Origin: Curtobacterium oceanosedimentum
GTDB taxonomy: Bacteria > Actinomycetota > Actinomycetes > Actinomycetales > Microbacteriaceae
Assembly: GCF_020297365.1 (NCBI RefSeq)
Contig: NZ_JAIXIG010000005.1
Span: 62,001 to 126,000 of the forward strand
Length of the DNA: 64,000 bases
Direction of reading: 5' to 3'
The position numbers and the translations under genes are program-made. The notes under the pieces are model-generated. The model ran no database searches. It was not told the origin of the DNA and saw only the letters and a program-made list of their open reading frames with translations. Of this stretch, positions 50,429-59,251 are shown one piece after another. Numbering within the stretch: the stretch's first letter is position 1; every line of letters begins with the position of its first letter.

Positions 50429-51039
50429 CAGACCAGTCCGGACTGGTCGCGGACCATCCGCTGCGACGCGGTGAGGGCGAACCGGAAGCACAGGACCACG
50501 AGCAGGCCGAGGTACACGGCCACCCACTGGTGGTCCACCACCGGCGTCGGCAGGTACCCGTCCCAGCCGAGACCCGACACCACCCAGTTCCAGCCCATCC
50601 GGCGGACGAACGACGGCACGAACCCGGCCACCACAACGGCTCCGGCCAGCCAGTCGAGGATCCGGGTGGTCGATCGGTCGAAGAGCCCGCCGCGCGAGAT
50701 CTTCCACGCGACCGCGGCGACCAGGGCGATGAGCGCACTGACGAAGACGGCCTCCAGGGCGTCGCCGACGCGGATGTACCCGATCGCACCGCCCGGCACC
50801 TCGGCGATCGGCGCCCGGAGCACCAGCTGGTCGGAGGTGACCGTCGCGCCTCCGGGCGGCTGCGGGACGTCGGCGGTCGCGCGCATCCGGACCGGGACCG
50901 ACACCGTGCCGGCGCTGATCGAGCGGACGAGCAGGTCGACGTACCGCCAGACGACGATGCCGATCCCCACCGCGCAGGCGACGACGTAGGCGAGGTAGGA
51001 GTTCCGCCCGCGGGGCGGCTCGTAGACGGGTGTGATCAT
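50428..51039 (-). CDS. DUF2975-like membrane protein
   Basis: A 203-residue membrane protein with about four helices (YLAYVVACAVGIGIVVWRYV, AVFVSALIALVAAVAWKISR, ILDWLAGAVVVAGFVPSFVR, AVYLGLLVVLCFRFALTASQ) and a long extracytoplasmic loop (residues about 50-105). The association with a small XRE regulator in the next gene is the standard DUF2975 gene pair. Function unknown. Confidence 0.8.
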   Translation of the reverse strand: MITPVYEPPRGRNSYLAYVVACAVGIGIVVWRYVDLLVRSISAGTVSVPVRMRATADVPQPPGGATVTSDQLVLRAPIAEVPGGAIGYIRVGDALEAVFVSALIALVAAVAWKISRGGLFDRSTTRILDWLAGAVVVAGFVPSFVRRMGWNWVVSGLGWDGYLPTPVVDHQWVAVYLGLLVVLCFRFALTASQRMVRDQSGLV

Positions 51040-51054
51040 GGCTGGTTCCCCTGT

Positions 51055-51096
51055 CGATCATCGATACCATCGATTGTCGATGCAACGATAAACGAT
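51055..51096. promoter_or_regulatory. CGAT motif array upstream of the DUF2975/XRE pair
   Basis: The tetramer CGAT begins at 51055, 51062, 51071, 51078, 51086 and 51093, spaced 7, 9, 7, 8 and 7 bases apart. The patch is AT-rich against the genome and includes ATCGATAC and ACGATAAACGAT. It probably holds promoter and operators for the minus-strand pair. Confidence 0.5.
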
Positions 51097-51116
51097 GGGT
51101 GCGGTCGCAGCAACCC

Positions 51117-52148
51117 CTACAGCAGACCGAAGGCCGCCTGCACGCCGAGGCTCGTGCCGGCCACCAGTGCCCAGAGTGCGATGCCGAGCAGCATCGGGCG
51201 GAAGCCGGCCCGACGCAGGGCCGCGAAGTCCGTCGAGCAGCCGATCGCGGCGAGCGCCACCGTGATGAGGAACGAGGCCGTCGTCGCGAACCCCGGCGCC
51301 ACGGACGCCGGCAGCACCCCGACGGTGCGGAGCAGCACCACCACGAGGAACCCGATCAGGAACCACGGCACCAACCGGAGGACGCGGAACCCGCGACCCG
51401 GCCCCGGGGCGGCGGCGGGCTGCTCGCGGGAGGCGCGGCGGGCCTCCAGACCGGCCAGCCCGATCACGATCGGGATGATCATCAGGGTGCGCACCAGCTT
51501 CACGACGACCGCGGTGTCGGTCGCCTGGCGGCCGTAGACCGAGGCCGTCGCGACGACGGACGAGGTGTCGTTGACGGCGGTGCCGGCGAAGACGCCGAAG
51601 GCGTGCTGGCTGAGGCCGAGCGCGTGCCCGAGCAGTGGGAACGCGAAGACCGCGGCGATGTTGCAGAGGAAGATCGTCGACATCGCGTAGGCGACGTCGG
51701 CGCTCACCGCACCGATCACGGGGGTGACGGCCGCGATCGCCGATGCCCCGCAGATGCCGGTGCCGACACCGATCAGTGTGCGGAGCGCGCTCGACACCCG
51801 GAGCAGTCGGCCGATCCCCCACGCCGCGACGAGGCAGACGACGAGCGTCGTGAGCAGCACTGGCAGGGTCTCGCCCCCGATGCGCAGGACCTCGCCGATC
51901 GACAGCTGGGCGCCGAGCAGCACGACCGCGAACTGCAGCACGCGACTCGACGAGAACTTCACCCCGGGGGCCAGTGCGGCGAGCGTGCCGTCGGTGCGTC
52001 GACGGACCAGCCAGCCGAGCACCGCGCCGATCAGGACCGCCGGGACGGGACCGCCGACGACCGGGACGGCACGGCCGACGACCGTGGCGACGAGGCCGAT
52101 CGCGACGGCGACGGCGACCCCCGGGGCGACGGCGCGGACGGACTGCAT
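51117..52148 (-). CDS. YeiH/YadS-type putative sulfate exporter
   Basis: A 343-residue membrane protein with about 9-10 helices. Signature: LGAQLSIGEVLRIGG (helix 3), IGVGTGICGASAIAAVTPVI (the YeiH signature), AMSTIFLCNIAAVFAFPLLG, FGVFAGTAVNDTSSVVATAS and IGCSTDFAALRRAG. The family is predicted to export sulfate-like or sulfonate anions. ATG 52148. Divergent from the 221-residue paralogue genes. Confidence 0.9.
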   Translation of the reverse strand: MQSVRAVAPGVAVAVAIGLVATVVGRAVPVVGGPVPAVLIGAVLGWLVRRRTDGTLAALAPGVKFSSSRVLQFAVVLLGAQLSIGEVLRIGGETLPVLLTTLVVCLVAAWGIGRLLRVSSALRTLIGVGTGICGASAIAAVTPVIGAVSADVAYAMSTIFLCNIAAVFAFPLLGHALGLSQHAFGVFAGTAVNDTSSVVATASVYGRQATDTAVVVKLVRTLMIIPIVIGLAGLEARRASREQPAAAPGPGRGFRVLRLVPWFLIGFLVVVLLRTVGVLPASVAPGFATTASFLITVALAAIGCSTDFAALRRAGFRPMLLGIALWALVAGTSLGVQAAFGLL

Positions 52149-52205
52149 GCGACCAGCATCGCGCACCCGCGGACCCACCGCGGCCGGGACGGGCAGGATG
52201 GGTCG

Positions 52206-52871
52206 GTGGAGTACGCGGGTGAGCGGTGGGTGCAGCGGCTGCGCGACGGGAGGACGCCGGGGCGGTGGCCGTTCCTGGTCGGGCTGGCGATCGTGACGAT
52301 CGTGGGTGCGGCGGGGCTGGTCCTGACCGTCGTCGACCTCGACGACATCGCGCACTCGGACGCCCGACGGCCGTGGTCCGGGCCGCTGCTGGCGCTGTTC
52401 TTGTTCGCGCTCGGACCGGTCTCGGCGGTGCTCTCGTGGCTGCAGGGCCGGCGTGACCGGAGGATCCTCGAGCGGATCCGTGCGCACGGGACCACACCGG
52501 CGTTCCACGTGCCCGTCCTGCGGTCGGGACTCGGGTCGGTGGACGACTTCCCCGAGCCCCGCCCCGAGCTCTGGACGGTCGACGCCGCCGGGCTCGACGC
52601 CTGGTCGGCGGAGCGGGACGAGCCCGTGTTCCACCTGTCGTGGCAGGACGTCGAGACGATCGAACTGGCATCGCAGGACGTGCGCGGGCAGCGGACCGAC
52701 GTCGGCATCTGGATCGTCACGAGGGACGTCGGTCGGTTCACGTTGCGGCCACGGCCGACGATCGGACGCCCGTTCGGCGCGGGCGCGACGAAGCTCCACA
52801 TCGTCATGCGGGTACTCCGGTCGCTCCAGCGGGAGTCCGCAGCGCAGCGGTCCGCCGGCCGTGATCGCTGA
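52206..52871 (+). CDS. Membrane protein, first of two tandem paralogues
   Basis: A 221-residue protein from GTG 52206. Two N-terminal membrane helices (WPFLVGLAIVTIVGAAGLVL, WSGPLLALFLFALGPVSAVL) precede a cytosolic domain with DDFPEPRPELWTVDAAGLDA, FHLSWQDVETIELASQDVR and a C-terminal GAGATKLHIVMRVLRSLQRE. A paralogue of the same length follows 16 bases downstream. A PH-like beta pattern in the soluble part is possible but not certain. Function unknown. Confidence 0.75.
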   Translation: MEYAGERWVQRLRDGRTPGRWPFLVGLAIVTIVGAAGLVLTVVDLDDIAHSDARRPWSGPLLALFLFALGPVSAVLSWLQGRRDRRILERIRAHGTTPAFHVPVLRSGLGSVDDFPEPRPELWTVDAAGLDAWSAERDEPVFHLSWQDVETIELASQDVRGQRTDVGIWIVTRDVGRFTLRPRPTIGRPFGAGATKLHIVMRVLRSLQRESAAQRSAGRDR

Positions 52872-52887
52872 TCGGCGGGAGGGCGCC

Positions 52888-53553
52888 GTGACGACCTCGA
52901 CGGAGCCGTGGGTGCAGCGGCTGCGGGACGGAGCGACGGCGGACCGGAGACCGGTGCTGCTCGGAGCGGGGATCGCGACGGCGGTCGGGGTGCTCGTGCT
53001 CGTCGCCGAGTTCGCCTTCCCGGACTTCCTGCGTGGTGTCGAGTCGGCCCGCACGCAGACGTCGCTGGTCTTCTGGCCGGTGGTCCTGGTCGCGATCGGC
53101 GGACTGCTGGCGCTGTCCATGTGGAGTGCGGGACGGAGCGACCGCCGGACGATGGCCCGGATCCGGCGGCACCGGGCACCGCGGCTCCACCTCCCCGTCT
53201 TCGCCTCGGGGCTGCGGACGACCGACGACTTCCCGGAGCCTCGCCCGGAGATCTGGACCGTCGACGAGGCCGGACTGCACGCGTGGGCGCCGTCCCGGGA
53301 CGAGCCGGTGTTCGACCTGCCGTGGTCGGGCGTCCGCGACGTCGACGTGGCGACGAAGGACCAGCAGGGACGACGGGTCGACTTCGGCATCTGGATCAGC
53401 ACGACGGACCGGCGGGACGTGGTGCTGCAGCCCCGGCAGGCGATCGGTCACGGGATCGAGGCCGGGCCTGCGAAGCTCGCGGTGCTGGTCGACGAGCTCC
53501 GCTCGCTCCGGCGCGAGCTCGACCCCGGGCACGGGGAGCGCGGGCGGCGCTGA
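52888..53553 (+). CDS. Membrane protein, second tandem paralogue
   Basis: A 221-residue protein from GTG 52888 with a GGCGGGAGGGCGCC ribosome site. The layout matches the preceding gene: WVQRLRDGA, two membrane helices, DDFPEPRPEIWTVDEAGLHA, FDLPWSGVRDVDVATKDQQG, and AKLAVLVDELRSLRRELDP. About half the residues are identical by eye. Equal length (221 residues) points to a recent tandem duplication with functional divergence. Confidence 0.75.
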   Translation: MTTSTEPWVQRLRDGATADRRPVLLGAGIATAVGVLVLVAEFAFPDFLRGVESARTQTSLVFWPVVLVAIGGLLALSMWSAGRSDRRTMARIRRHRAPRLHLPVFASGLRTTDDFPEPRPEIWTVDEAGLHAWAPSRDEPVFDLPWSGVRDVDVATKDQQGRRVDFGIWISTTDRRDVVLQPRQAIGHGIEAGPAKLAVLVDELRSLRRELDPGHGERGRR

Positions 53554-53573
53554 GCTGCCCGGCCCCCGGCGGG

Positions 53574-54212
53574 TCACCGGGCGGGTGGGGTCTCCCCGGT
53601 CATGTCGACGCGGCTGGTCTCTGCGTTCCAGGTGAACGTGGCGGTGGCACGGCCGGACACCTCGGCGTTCGGCTCGCCGGCCAGCGGGTAGCGGTAGGTG
53701 ACGACGATCGACCCGTCGGTCCGGCGCTCGATCGTCGGCTCGAACGCGTACTGCTCGGCCGTCGCGGTGCCGAGGTACCGGCCCTGGTGGAAGAGCAGGA
53801 TCGCGTACGGCGAGCCGGCGGTCGCGCGCTCGGGAGCCACGACGGACCAGGACAGCGCTGCGCAGGCGTCGTAACCGGAGGTGTCGGCGTTCGCGGCGTC
53901 CCAGCGGGCGCCCTCGATGCCGGCCGGTGACGGCAGCGCGGCGATGCCGGCGGCGGCGGCCTCGGCACCGCTCGCCGGACCGCACGTGGGGGTCGGTGTC
54001 GGAGTCGGGCTCGGCATCGCCGCGGGGTCGGAGGGCGGCGCTGTGACGGTCTCGGTCACGGTCGGGGTCGAGGTCGCCCCACCGCCGTCCGCTCCGTCCG
54101 CGCCGGAACAACCCGTGAGGAGCGCGGCCAAGGTCGCAACGGTCAGGATCAGAACGGTTCGCGTGGGGCGCGTCCCTCCACGCTGCCTGCGCTCCCGAGC
54201 GCTCGCCAGCAT
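53574..54212 (-). CDS. LppP/LprE-type lipoprotein
   Basis: A 212-residue protein with a lipobox (TLAALLTGCSGADG; Cys about residue 34) after a basic start. A Thr/Pro spacer (TPTVTETVTAPPSDPA, PTPTPTPTCGP) leads to a domain with VVAPERATAGSPYAILLFHQ, GRYLGTATAEQYAFEP and GSIVVTYRYPLAGEPNAEVS, resembling mycobacterial LppP/LprE. Anchored on the outer face of the membrane. Role unknown. ATG 54212 chosen, with a GTG at 54218 as the alternative. Confidence 0.78.
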   Translation of the reverse strand: MLASARERRQRGGTRPTRTVLILTVATLAALLTGCSGADGADGGGATSTPTVTETVTAPPSDPAAMPSPTPTPTPTCGPASGAEAAAAGIAALPSPAGIEGARWDAANADTSGYDACAALSWSVVAPERATAGSPYAILLFHQGRYLGTATAEQYAFEPTIERRTDGSIVVTYRYPLAGEPNAEVSGRATATFTWNAETSRVDMTGETPPAR

Positions 54213-54253
54213 CGTTACAGGGCTGTGTCCCACCGTGCTGCCACACTGCTCCC

Positions 54254-55081
54254 ATGCGGGGGAAGCGCCAGGGGACGATCGAGGTCGCGGACGAGCGGGT
54301 CGACGGCCCACACGGACCGGTGCCCATCCGGCGGTACCGACCAGCGGGACCGGACGCCGGTACGGGATCGCCGACGCTGGTCTGGGTGCACGGCGGTGGG
54401 TTCTTCCGGGGCGACCTCGAGCTGCCGGAGTCGGACGCGGTCGCGCGCACCCTGGCGGATCGCGGGGTGCCGGTCGTCACCGTCGACTACCGGCTCGGGC
54501 CGCTGCCCGGCCTGCCGTGTGTCGGGCGGAGCGGACCGCGTGGCCGACGTCGGGCACCGCACGCCCGGGACGAGATCGTGGCCGTCCTGGAGCACCTGCA
54601 CGACAGCGCACCGGCGGGGCTGCTCCTCGGTGGCGCGAGCGCGGGCGCGTGCCTGGCGGCGACGGCGGTCGCGGTCGCTCCCCCGCTGCAGGGACTGGTG
54701 CTCGCCTACGGGTTCTTCCACGCGCGCATCCCCCGCGATCGTGCGGTGCAGCGGCTCGTGCGCGGGCACCGTCGGATCACGCACGCGCCGCTCCTGCTCG
54801 ACCTGAGCAGCCGTGGCTACGCGGGACCCGCCCGCGGGTCGACGTTCCCGGCGGCCGAGCACCTCGGGGCCTTCCCGCGCACCCTGTTCGTCGACGCCGA
54901 TCGCGACGTGATGCGGGCCTCCGGTGAGCGCTTCGCGACGGAGCTCGCGGGCGCCGGGGTGGACGTCGAACGGCACGTCCTGCCCGGCAGCCGGCACGCC
55001 TTCCTGAACCGTCCGGGCACGGCGGACTCCGACGCCGCACTCGCCCTGGTCACCGCCTGGGCGGCGCGCCCAGTCCGCTGA
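54254..55081 (+). CDS. Alpha/beta hydrolase, HSL-type esterase
   Basis: A 275-residue enzyme. VWVHGGGFFRGDLELPE gives the hormone-sensitive-lipase oxyanion hole HGGGF, LLGGASAGACLAATAV carries nucleophile Ser in GASAG, FVDADRDVMRASG contains the acid and LPGSRHAFLNRPG the His. The pattern is that of bacterial carboxylesterases acting on short acyl esters. Divergent from the lipoprotein gene with 41 bases between; they probably share a promoter region. Confidence 0.87.
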   Translation: MRGKRQGTIEVADERVDGPHGPVPIRRYRPAGPDAGTGSPTLVWVHGGGFFRGDLELPESDAVARTLADRGVPVVTVDYRLGPLPGLPCVGRSGPRGRRRAPHARDEIVAVLEHLHDSAPAGLLLGGASAGACLAATAVAVAPPLQGLVLAYGFFHARIPRDRAVQRLVRGHRRITHAPLLLDLSSRGYAGPARGSTFPAAEHLGAFPRTLFVDADRDVMRASGERFATELAGAGVDVERHVLPGSRHAFLNRPGTADSDAALALVTAWAARPVR

Positions 55082-55209
55082 ACGCTGCCCGTCGTGCGAA
55101 CGGCGGACATCCGGGAACGGTCTGCGCAGCCCGGACGTACGCTGACATCGGAAGCAACGGCGGTTCCGAATCCCCTTCGCCACGTTCCCTGTCGTGGCGC
55201 CTCACCACC

Positions 55210-55569
55210 GTGACGAAGAGTTCCATCGTGACCGAACACCTGATCGAGTACGTCGCCCGTGACCGCACCGGCATCACCGCCGTCGTGACGCCCACGGGTG
55301 TCATCGACGTGGACACCGTGATCCAGCACATCCGGGCCGGCCACGCGGGGTACTACGTGGCCGCCGACTCCTGGCGGCGCACGCCGGTCCGGAGCATGTC
55401 CTTCATCGGCGGCACCTACCTGTTCGCGAACTGGGACGGGTCGAAGCGCAACATGCTGCACGACCTGGCGTTCCGCGCACCCACCCGGACGGTCGAGGTG
55501 CCGCAGACCGACCCGTGGTTCACCCGGGTCGTCGGCGCCCTGTTCGGCCGCCGACCCGTGCGGCACTGA
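55210..55569 (+). CDS. DUF3892-like small protein
   Basis: A 119-residue protein with VIQHIRAGHAGYYVAADSWR, GGTYLFANWDGSKRNMLHDL and a C-terminus of aromatic/proline residues. The repeated basic and D/N-rich pattern resembles DUF3892 (a small domain of unknown function). GTG 55210 was chosen; GTG 55228 is the shorter option. No membrane segments, no partner gene. Function unknown. Confidence 0.62.
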   Translation: MTKSSIVTEHLIEYVARDRTGITAVVTPTGVIDVDTVIQHIRAGHAGYYVAADSWRRTPVRSMSFIGGTYLFANWDGSKRNMLHDLAFRAPTRTVEVPQTDPWFTRVVGALFGRRPVRH

Positions 55570-55630
55570 CCTCGACGGCACTGCCGCGCACGGGCCGGCG
55601 GGACCGCGACACCTCGCGGGCCGGTACCGC

Positions 55631-56767
55631 TCAGAGCGTCGCCGCGAGCGGGTCGAACCCCTCGGGCAGCGACGGGACCGGGGCGACGGTGGACTCGACG
55701 TCGACGAATGCCCGCCGCTCGATCGACTCCTCCACCGCCACCATCGTGTCGAGCACGTGGTACCCGACCTGTCCGGTGGCGATGTGCTGCCCGCCGCCGC
55801 GGATCGCCCGTGCCATGTCGAGCACGCCGAGGCCGCGACCGACCGTGGGCTCCTCGTCGAGCAGCACGTCGAAGTCCTGCGAGAACGGGAACGTCGCGTC
55901 GGCGCCGATCGGGCGAGCGATGCGGATCGGGTGACCGCCGCCGAAGGTGTTCGGGTCGGGCAGGACGATGGTGCCCTCGGTGCCGTTCACCTCGAACACC
56001 CCGTGGCGGAACAGCGGGGTGTCGAACGACAACAGCGACTGCGCGTTGCCGCCCTGCTCGAAGGACGTCAGCACGGACAGGTGCGTCGGGACCTCCACGG
56101 GGAAGCTGTCGCCGGCGTTCGGCCCCACCACGAGCTGCCGGGTGTCGCGCGACCGCGAACCGGTCGCGACGACCGACGCCACCGGTCCGAGCAGGTGCAC
56201 GAGGGCGGTGAAGTAGTACGGGCCCATGTCGAACAGCGGGCCCGCGCCCTTGGCGTACAGGAACGACGCGTTCGGGTGGAACACGTCCGGCCCCTGCCAC
56301 TGGAAGCTCGTGACGGCGGTCAGCGGCGTGCCGATCGCACCCGACTCGATCGCCCGCTTGGCGGTCTGCCACCCGGTACCGAGCACGGTGTCGGGCGCGA
56401 TGCCGAGCTTGAGTCCGAGGTCGTCGGCGAGCGCGACCAGACCGGCTGCGGACTCCCGGTCGACCCCGATCGGCTTCTCGCTCCACACGTGCTTGCCGGC
56501 ACGCAACGCCGACTCGGAGACCGACACGTGCGTGGCGGGCAGCGTGAGGTTGATCACGATCTCGACGTCGGAGTCCGCGAGGACCTCGTCGCCGGTGCCC
56601 GAGGCGGGGACGCCCCACTTCGCGGCCGAGGCGGCGGCACGCTCGGTGTCGATGTCACCGATGCGGACGACCTCGACGTCGGGGAACGTCGTCAGGTTCG
56701 TCAGGTACTGCTCGCTGATCATGCCGGCACCGATGAACCCGATGCCGACCCGGCCCGTGCGGGTCAC
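55631..56767 (-). CDS. Gfo/Idh/MocA-family dehydrogenase
   Basis: A 378-residue NAD(P)-dependent oxidoreductase. Rossmann start RVGIGFIGAGMISEQYLTNL; the EKP motif (HVWSEKPIGVDRES); catalytic region GPLFDMGPYYFTALVHLLGP. GTG 56767 overlaps the isomerase stop by 4 bases. It would oxidise or epimerise a sugar or polyol; with the isomerase and MFS transporter in front it forms a sugar or inositol-derivative catabolic operon. Substrate not determinable. Confidence 0.9.
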   Translation of the reverse strand: MTRTGRVGIGFIGAGMISEQYLTNLTTFPDVEVVRIGDIDTERAAASAAKWGVPASGTGDEVLADSDVEIVINLTLPATHVSVSESALRAGKHVWSEKPIGVDRESAAGLVALADDLGLKLGIAPDTVLGTGWQTAKRAIESGAIGTPLTAVTSFQWQGPDVFHPNASFLYAKGAGPLFDMGPYYFTALVHLLGPVASVVATGSRSRDTRQLVVGPNAGDSFPVEVPTHLSVLTSFEQGGNAQSLLSFDTPLFRHGVFEVNGTEGTIVLPDPNTFGGGHPIRIARPIGADATFPFSQDFDVLLDEEPTVGRGLGVLDMARAIRGGGQHIATGQVGYHVLDTMVAVEESIERRAFVDVESTVAPVPSLPEGFDPLAATL

Positions 56768-57585
56768 GCGGACACCTCCGAGGTGGTCGGGGCGAGCCGC
56801 GCGGCGAGCCACTCGTACGACTGCCGGACGCCGTCGAAGACGTCCCCGTCGTACCCGTCGAACTCGATGACGGCGTACTCGAGCGCGGTCGCGGCAGCGA
56901 GGGCCTCGGCCAGGCGGACGTCGCCCTGACCGGCGGGGGTCTGGTCGGTCGGCACCGAGGCGGTCGAGATGTCCGGACGCATCGGCCCGTCCTTGACGTG
57001 CACGGCGACGATCCGGTCGCCGAGCTCCCGGACGAACGGCACGAGGTCGATGCCGGCGGCGGATGCCCAGTACAGGTCGAGCTCGAGCACGACCCGGGGG
57101 TCGAGCAGCTCGGCGAGCACCTGCAGCGCCGGCTTGCCGTCGATGTGCGGACGCAGCTCGTGGTCGTGGTTGTGGTAGCCGACGCGCAGCCCGTGTGCCG
57201 CGGCCTCCTCAGCCGCCGCGTTGAGCCGCTCGGCGACGCGCTCCACGCCCTCGCGGGTCGTCCACGAGTCCGGGCCGACGAACGGGTCGATCACGATCTC
57301 GATGCCGAGCTCCCGCGCCGCGGCGAAGGTGTCGGCGTGCGAGGGCGCGGTCATCACGGTGCCGTCGGGCAGCGGGATGGTCTGCTCGACCAGGAACGCG
57401 TGCCCCGTCCTCGCGCTGATGCCGTGGGCGTCGAACGCCGACCGCAGCTGCGCTGCTCGGTCGACGAAGGCGAACGCCTCGACGGTGTCGAAGCCGATGG
57501 CGGCCAGGCGGGCGACGCCGGCGTCGAGGTCGGGCTCCAGTTCGGCGTTCACCGTGTAGAGCTGCAGGGAGATGGCGGGGGGCAT
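56764..57585 (-). CDS. Sugar phosphate isomerase/epimerase (AP_endonuc_2 TIM barrel)
   Basis: A 273-residue xylose-isomerase-like TIM barrel: SLQLYTVNAELEPDLDAGVA, YHNHDHELRPHIDGKPALQV (metal-binding His/Glu), VVLELDLYWASAAGIDLVPF and VIEFDGYDGDVFDGVRQS. Members isomerise or epimerise keto-sugars with a divalent metal ion. It is coupled to the dehydrogenase by a GTGA overlap and 45 bases behind the MFS gene. Acting together with it on the imported sugar is an inference. Confidence 0.88.
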   Translation of the reverse strand: MPPAISLQLYTVNAELEPDLDAGVARLAAIGFDTVEAFAFVDRAAQLRSAFDAHGISARTGHAFLVEQTIPLPDGTVMTAPSHADTFAAARELGIEIVIDPFVGPDSWTTREGVERVAERLNAAAEEAAAHGLRVGYHNHDHELRPHIDGKPALQVLAELLDPRVVLELDLYWASAAGIDLVPFVRELGDRIVAVHVKDGPMRPDISTASVPTDQTPAGQGDVRLAEALAAATALEYAVIEFDGYDGDVFDGVRQSYEWLAARLAPTTSEVSA

Positions 57586-57630
57586 GGTTGGTCCTTCCGA
57601 CTTGCGGGGTGTGCTCGCGCGGAGACCGCG

Positions 57631-59010
57631 CTACTTGACCGACTTGATGGGCAGGATCACGAGTGCGCCGAGGAGCACGGCGACGCCGGCGCCCCAGAGC
57701 ATGAGCGTGTAGTTGCCGCCGCCACCGATGCCGAGCAGGAACAGGCCCACGGCGGGTGCGAGCGACTGCGGCAGGGCGTTGGCGATGTTGATGACACCGA
57801 GGTCCTTGCCGGGGCGCTCCGGGTCGGGCAGCACGTCGACGATCAGAGCGGTGTCGATGGCCGCGTAGATGCCGAACGCGAAGCCCAGGACGATCTCGGC
57901 GAAGTAGAACCCGCCGACCGTGTCGACGTGCGCCAGGATCACGAGGCCGACGGCCGTCAGGGCCGTGGAGCCCCAGACGAACACCTTGCGGCGACGGATC
58001 CGGTCCGACACCCAGCCGGACAGTGCGGCGCTGACGAGCAGGGCGATCGTGTAGAGGAGCACGCCGAACGCGACGACACCGACGGCCTCCGACTGCGGGA
58101 GACCGATCTGGTCCTCCATGTAGAGCAGGCGGTACGTCGTGAACATGAACGTGCCGAAGGTGATGAGGAAGCGGCCCCACCAGGCGAGCCCGAAGTCGGG
58201 GTGCTTGATCGGGTTCGTCCAGAACGAGCTGATCAGGTTGATCCAGCTGAACGGCTTGAACGGGGTCGTGGGCACCTCGTCACGGGCGATGAACGAGTAG
58301 ACGAGGATCGCGACGATCGCCAGGACACCGGGTGCGATGAAGAGCAGCGGGAGGTTGCCGACCAGGTAGACGGCCAGGTACAGGCCGGCGAGGATCGCGA
58401 TGTTCTGCGCGAGGGCGATCGCGCTCGACGCCTTGCCGCGCTGGAACTCGGGCACGTTGTCGGCGAAGCTCGCGGTCAGCGTCGCCAGGACCGCGTTCGC
58501 CGAGACCTGGGCGAGCACCCACGCGATCGTGAGCTGCATGACGTCCGGGGCGAAGGCGAGCCAGGCGAGGGCGACGACGAAGACGACGACACCGCCGACC
58601 ATCCACGGGCGACGGCGGCCCCACCGCGTGCGGGTGCGGTCGGAGATCGCGCCGAACAGCGGGTTGGCGAACAAGGCGCCGAGGGCACCGAACGGCAGGA
58701 CCGACCCGACGACGGTCTCCGGGCTCGACGGGTTGAGCTCCGTCGCCTTGATCGACATGCTCACGAACACCGGGGTGAGCAGGGCGAAGAACAGACCGAA
58801 CTGGCCGAGGCTGAGCGCCCAGAGGTAGCCCTTGCCGACCCGCATGGTGGAGACGGACTGGGTGATGCCCTCGACCGAGAACGCGCGGGACGCGGCGGCT
58901 TCGGACGTGGTCGCTCCCGAGGTGGCCGTCGCCGGCGGGACCGCGGTGGCGCCGAGGCCTCCCAGGGGTTCCTTCGGTCCGGGTTCGTTGTTCGACGTCG
59001 GTGTCGGCAT
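57631..59010 (-). CDS. MFS transporter (SLC45/GPH-like)
   Basis: A 459-residue 12-helix transporter. After an Ala/Thr-rich N-terminus (1-60) come LWALSLGQFGLFFALLTPVF, FANPLFGAISDRTRTRWGRR (basic loop 2-3), DNVPEFQRGKASSAIALAQN, YRLLYMEDQIGLPQSEAVGV and VISN-like C-terminal helices ending KSVK. This pattern is that of the MFS branch related to sucrose/SLC45 and GPH sugar cotransporters. ATG 59010 has GAGGAGGAGTC directly upstream. First gene of the sugar operon. Confidence 0.88.
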   Translation of the reverse strand: MPTPTSNNEPGPKEPLGGLGATAVPPATATSGATTSEAAASRAFSVEGITQSVSTMRVGKGYLWALSLGQFGLFFALLTPVFVSMSIKATELNPSSPETVVGSVLPFGALGALFANPLFGAISDRTRTRWGRRRPWMVGGVVVFVVALAWLAFAPDVMQLTIAWVLAQVSANAVLATLTASFADNVPEFQRGKASSAIALAQNIAILAGLYLAVYLVGNLPLLFIAPGVLAIVAILVYSFIARDEVPTTPFKPFSWINLISSFWTNPIKHPDFGLAWWGRFLITFGTFMFTTYRLLYMEDQIGLPQSEAVGVVAFGVLLYTIALLVSAALSGWVSDRIRRRKVFVWGSTALTAVGLVILAHVDTVGGFYFAEIVLGFAFGIYAAIDTALIVDVLPDPERPGKDLGVINIANALPQSLAPAVGLFLLGIGGGGNYTLMLWGAGVAVLLGALVILPIKSVK

Positions 59011-59051
59011 GACTCCTCCTCGAGTCATCGGGGGCTGCCGCCCTCTGAATC

Positions 59052-59066
59052 CCTAGTGCTACTAGG
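59052..59066. promoter_or_regulatory. Palindromic operator candidate upstream of the sugar operon
   Basis: CCTAGT-GCT-ACTAGG is a perfect 6+3+6 inverted repeat, 42 bases upstream of the MFS start. It is the only AT-rich dyad there and would suit a LacI- or other sugar-responsive regulator encoded elsewhere. Confidence 0.5.
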
Positions 59067-59168
59067 TGATGGGGACAGTAACACCAGAAACCGCAGAGCG
59101 GAAGGTTTTCATCCCATTGTTGCGTGCCGACGCCGCGGTCCGGATCGCCGCGGGCATGCCGACGCAGG

Positions 59169-59206
59169 ACGACGCCCCCGCTGTCGTGTGACAACGGGGG
59201 CGTCGT
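59169..59206 (-). terminator. Terminator for the small acidic gene
   Basis: ACGACGCCCCCG (59169-59180) pairs with CGGGGGCGTCGT (59195-59206); the loop adds TGTC/GACA pairing. It lies 45 bases past the stop of the small minus-strand gene at 59252. Confidence 0.7.
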
Positions 59207-59251
59207 TCGGGGTCGACCGGCGTGCGGCCGGCGATCTGTGGGGCGGACGAG

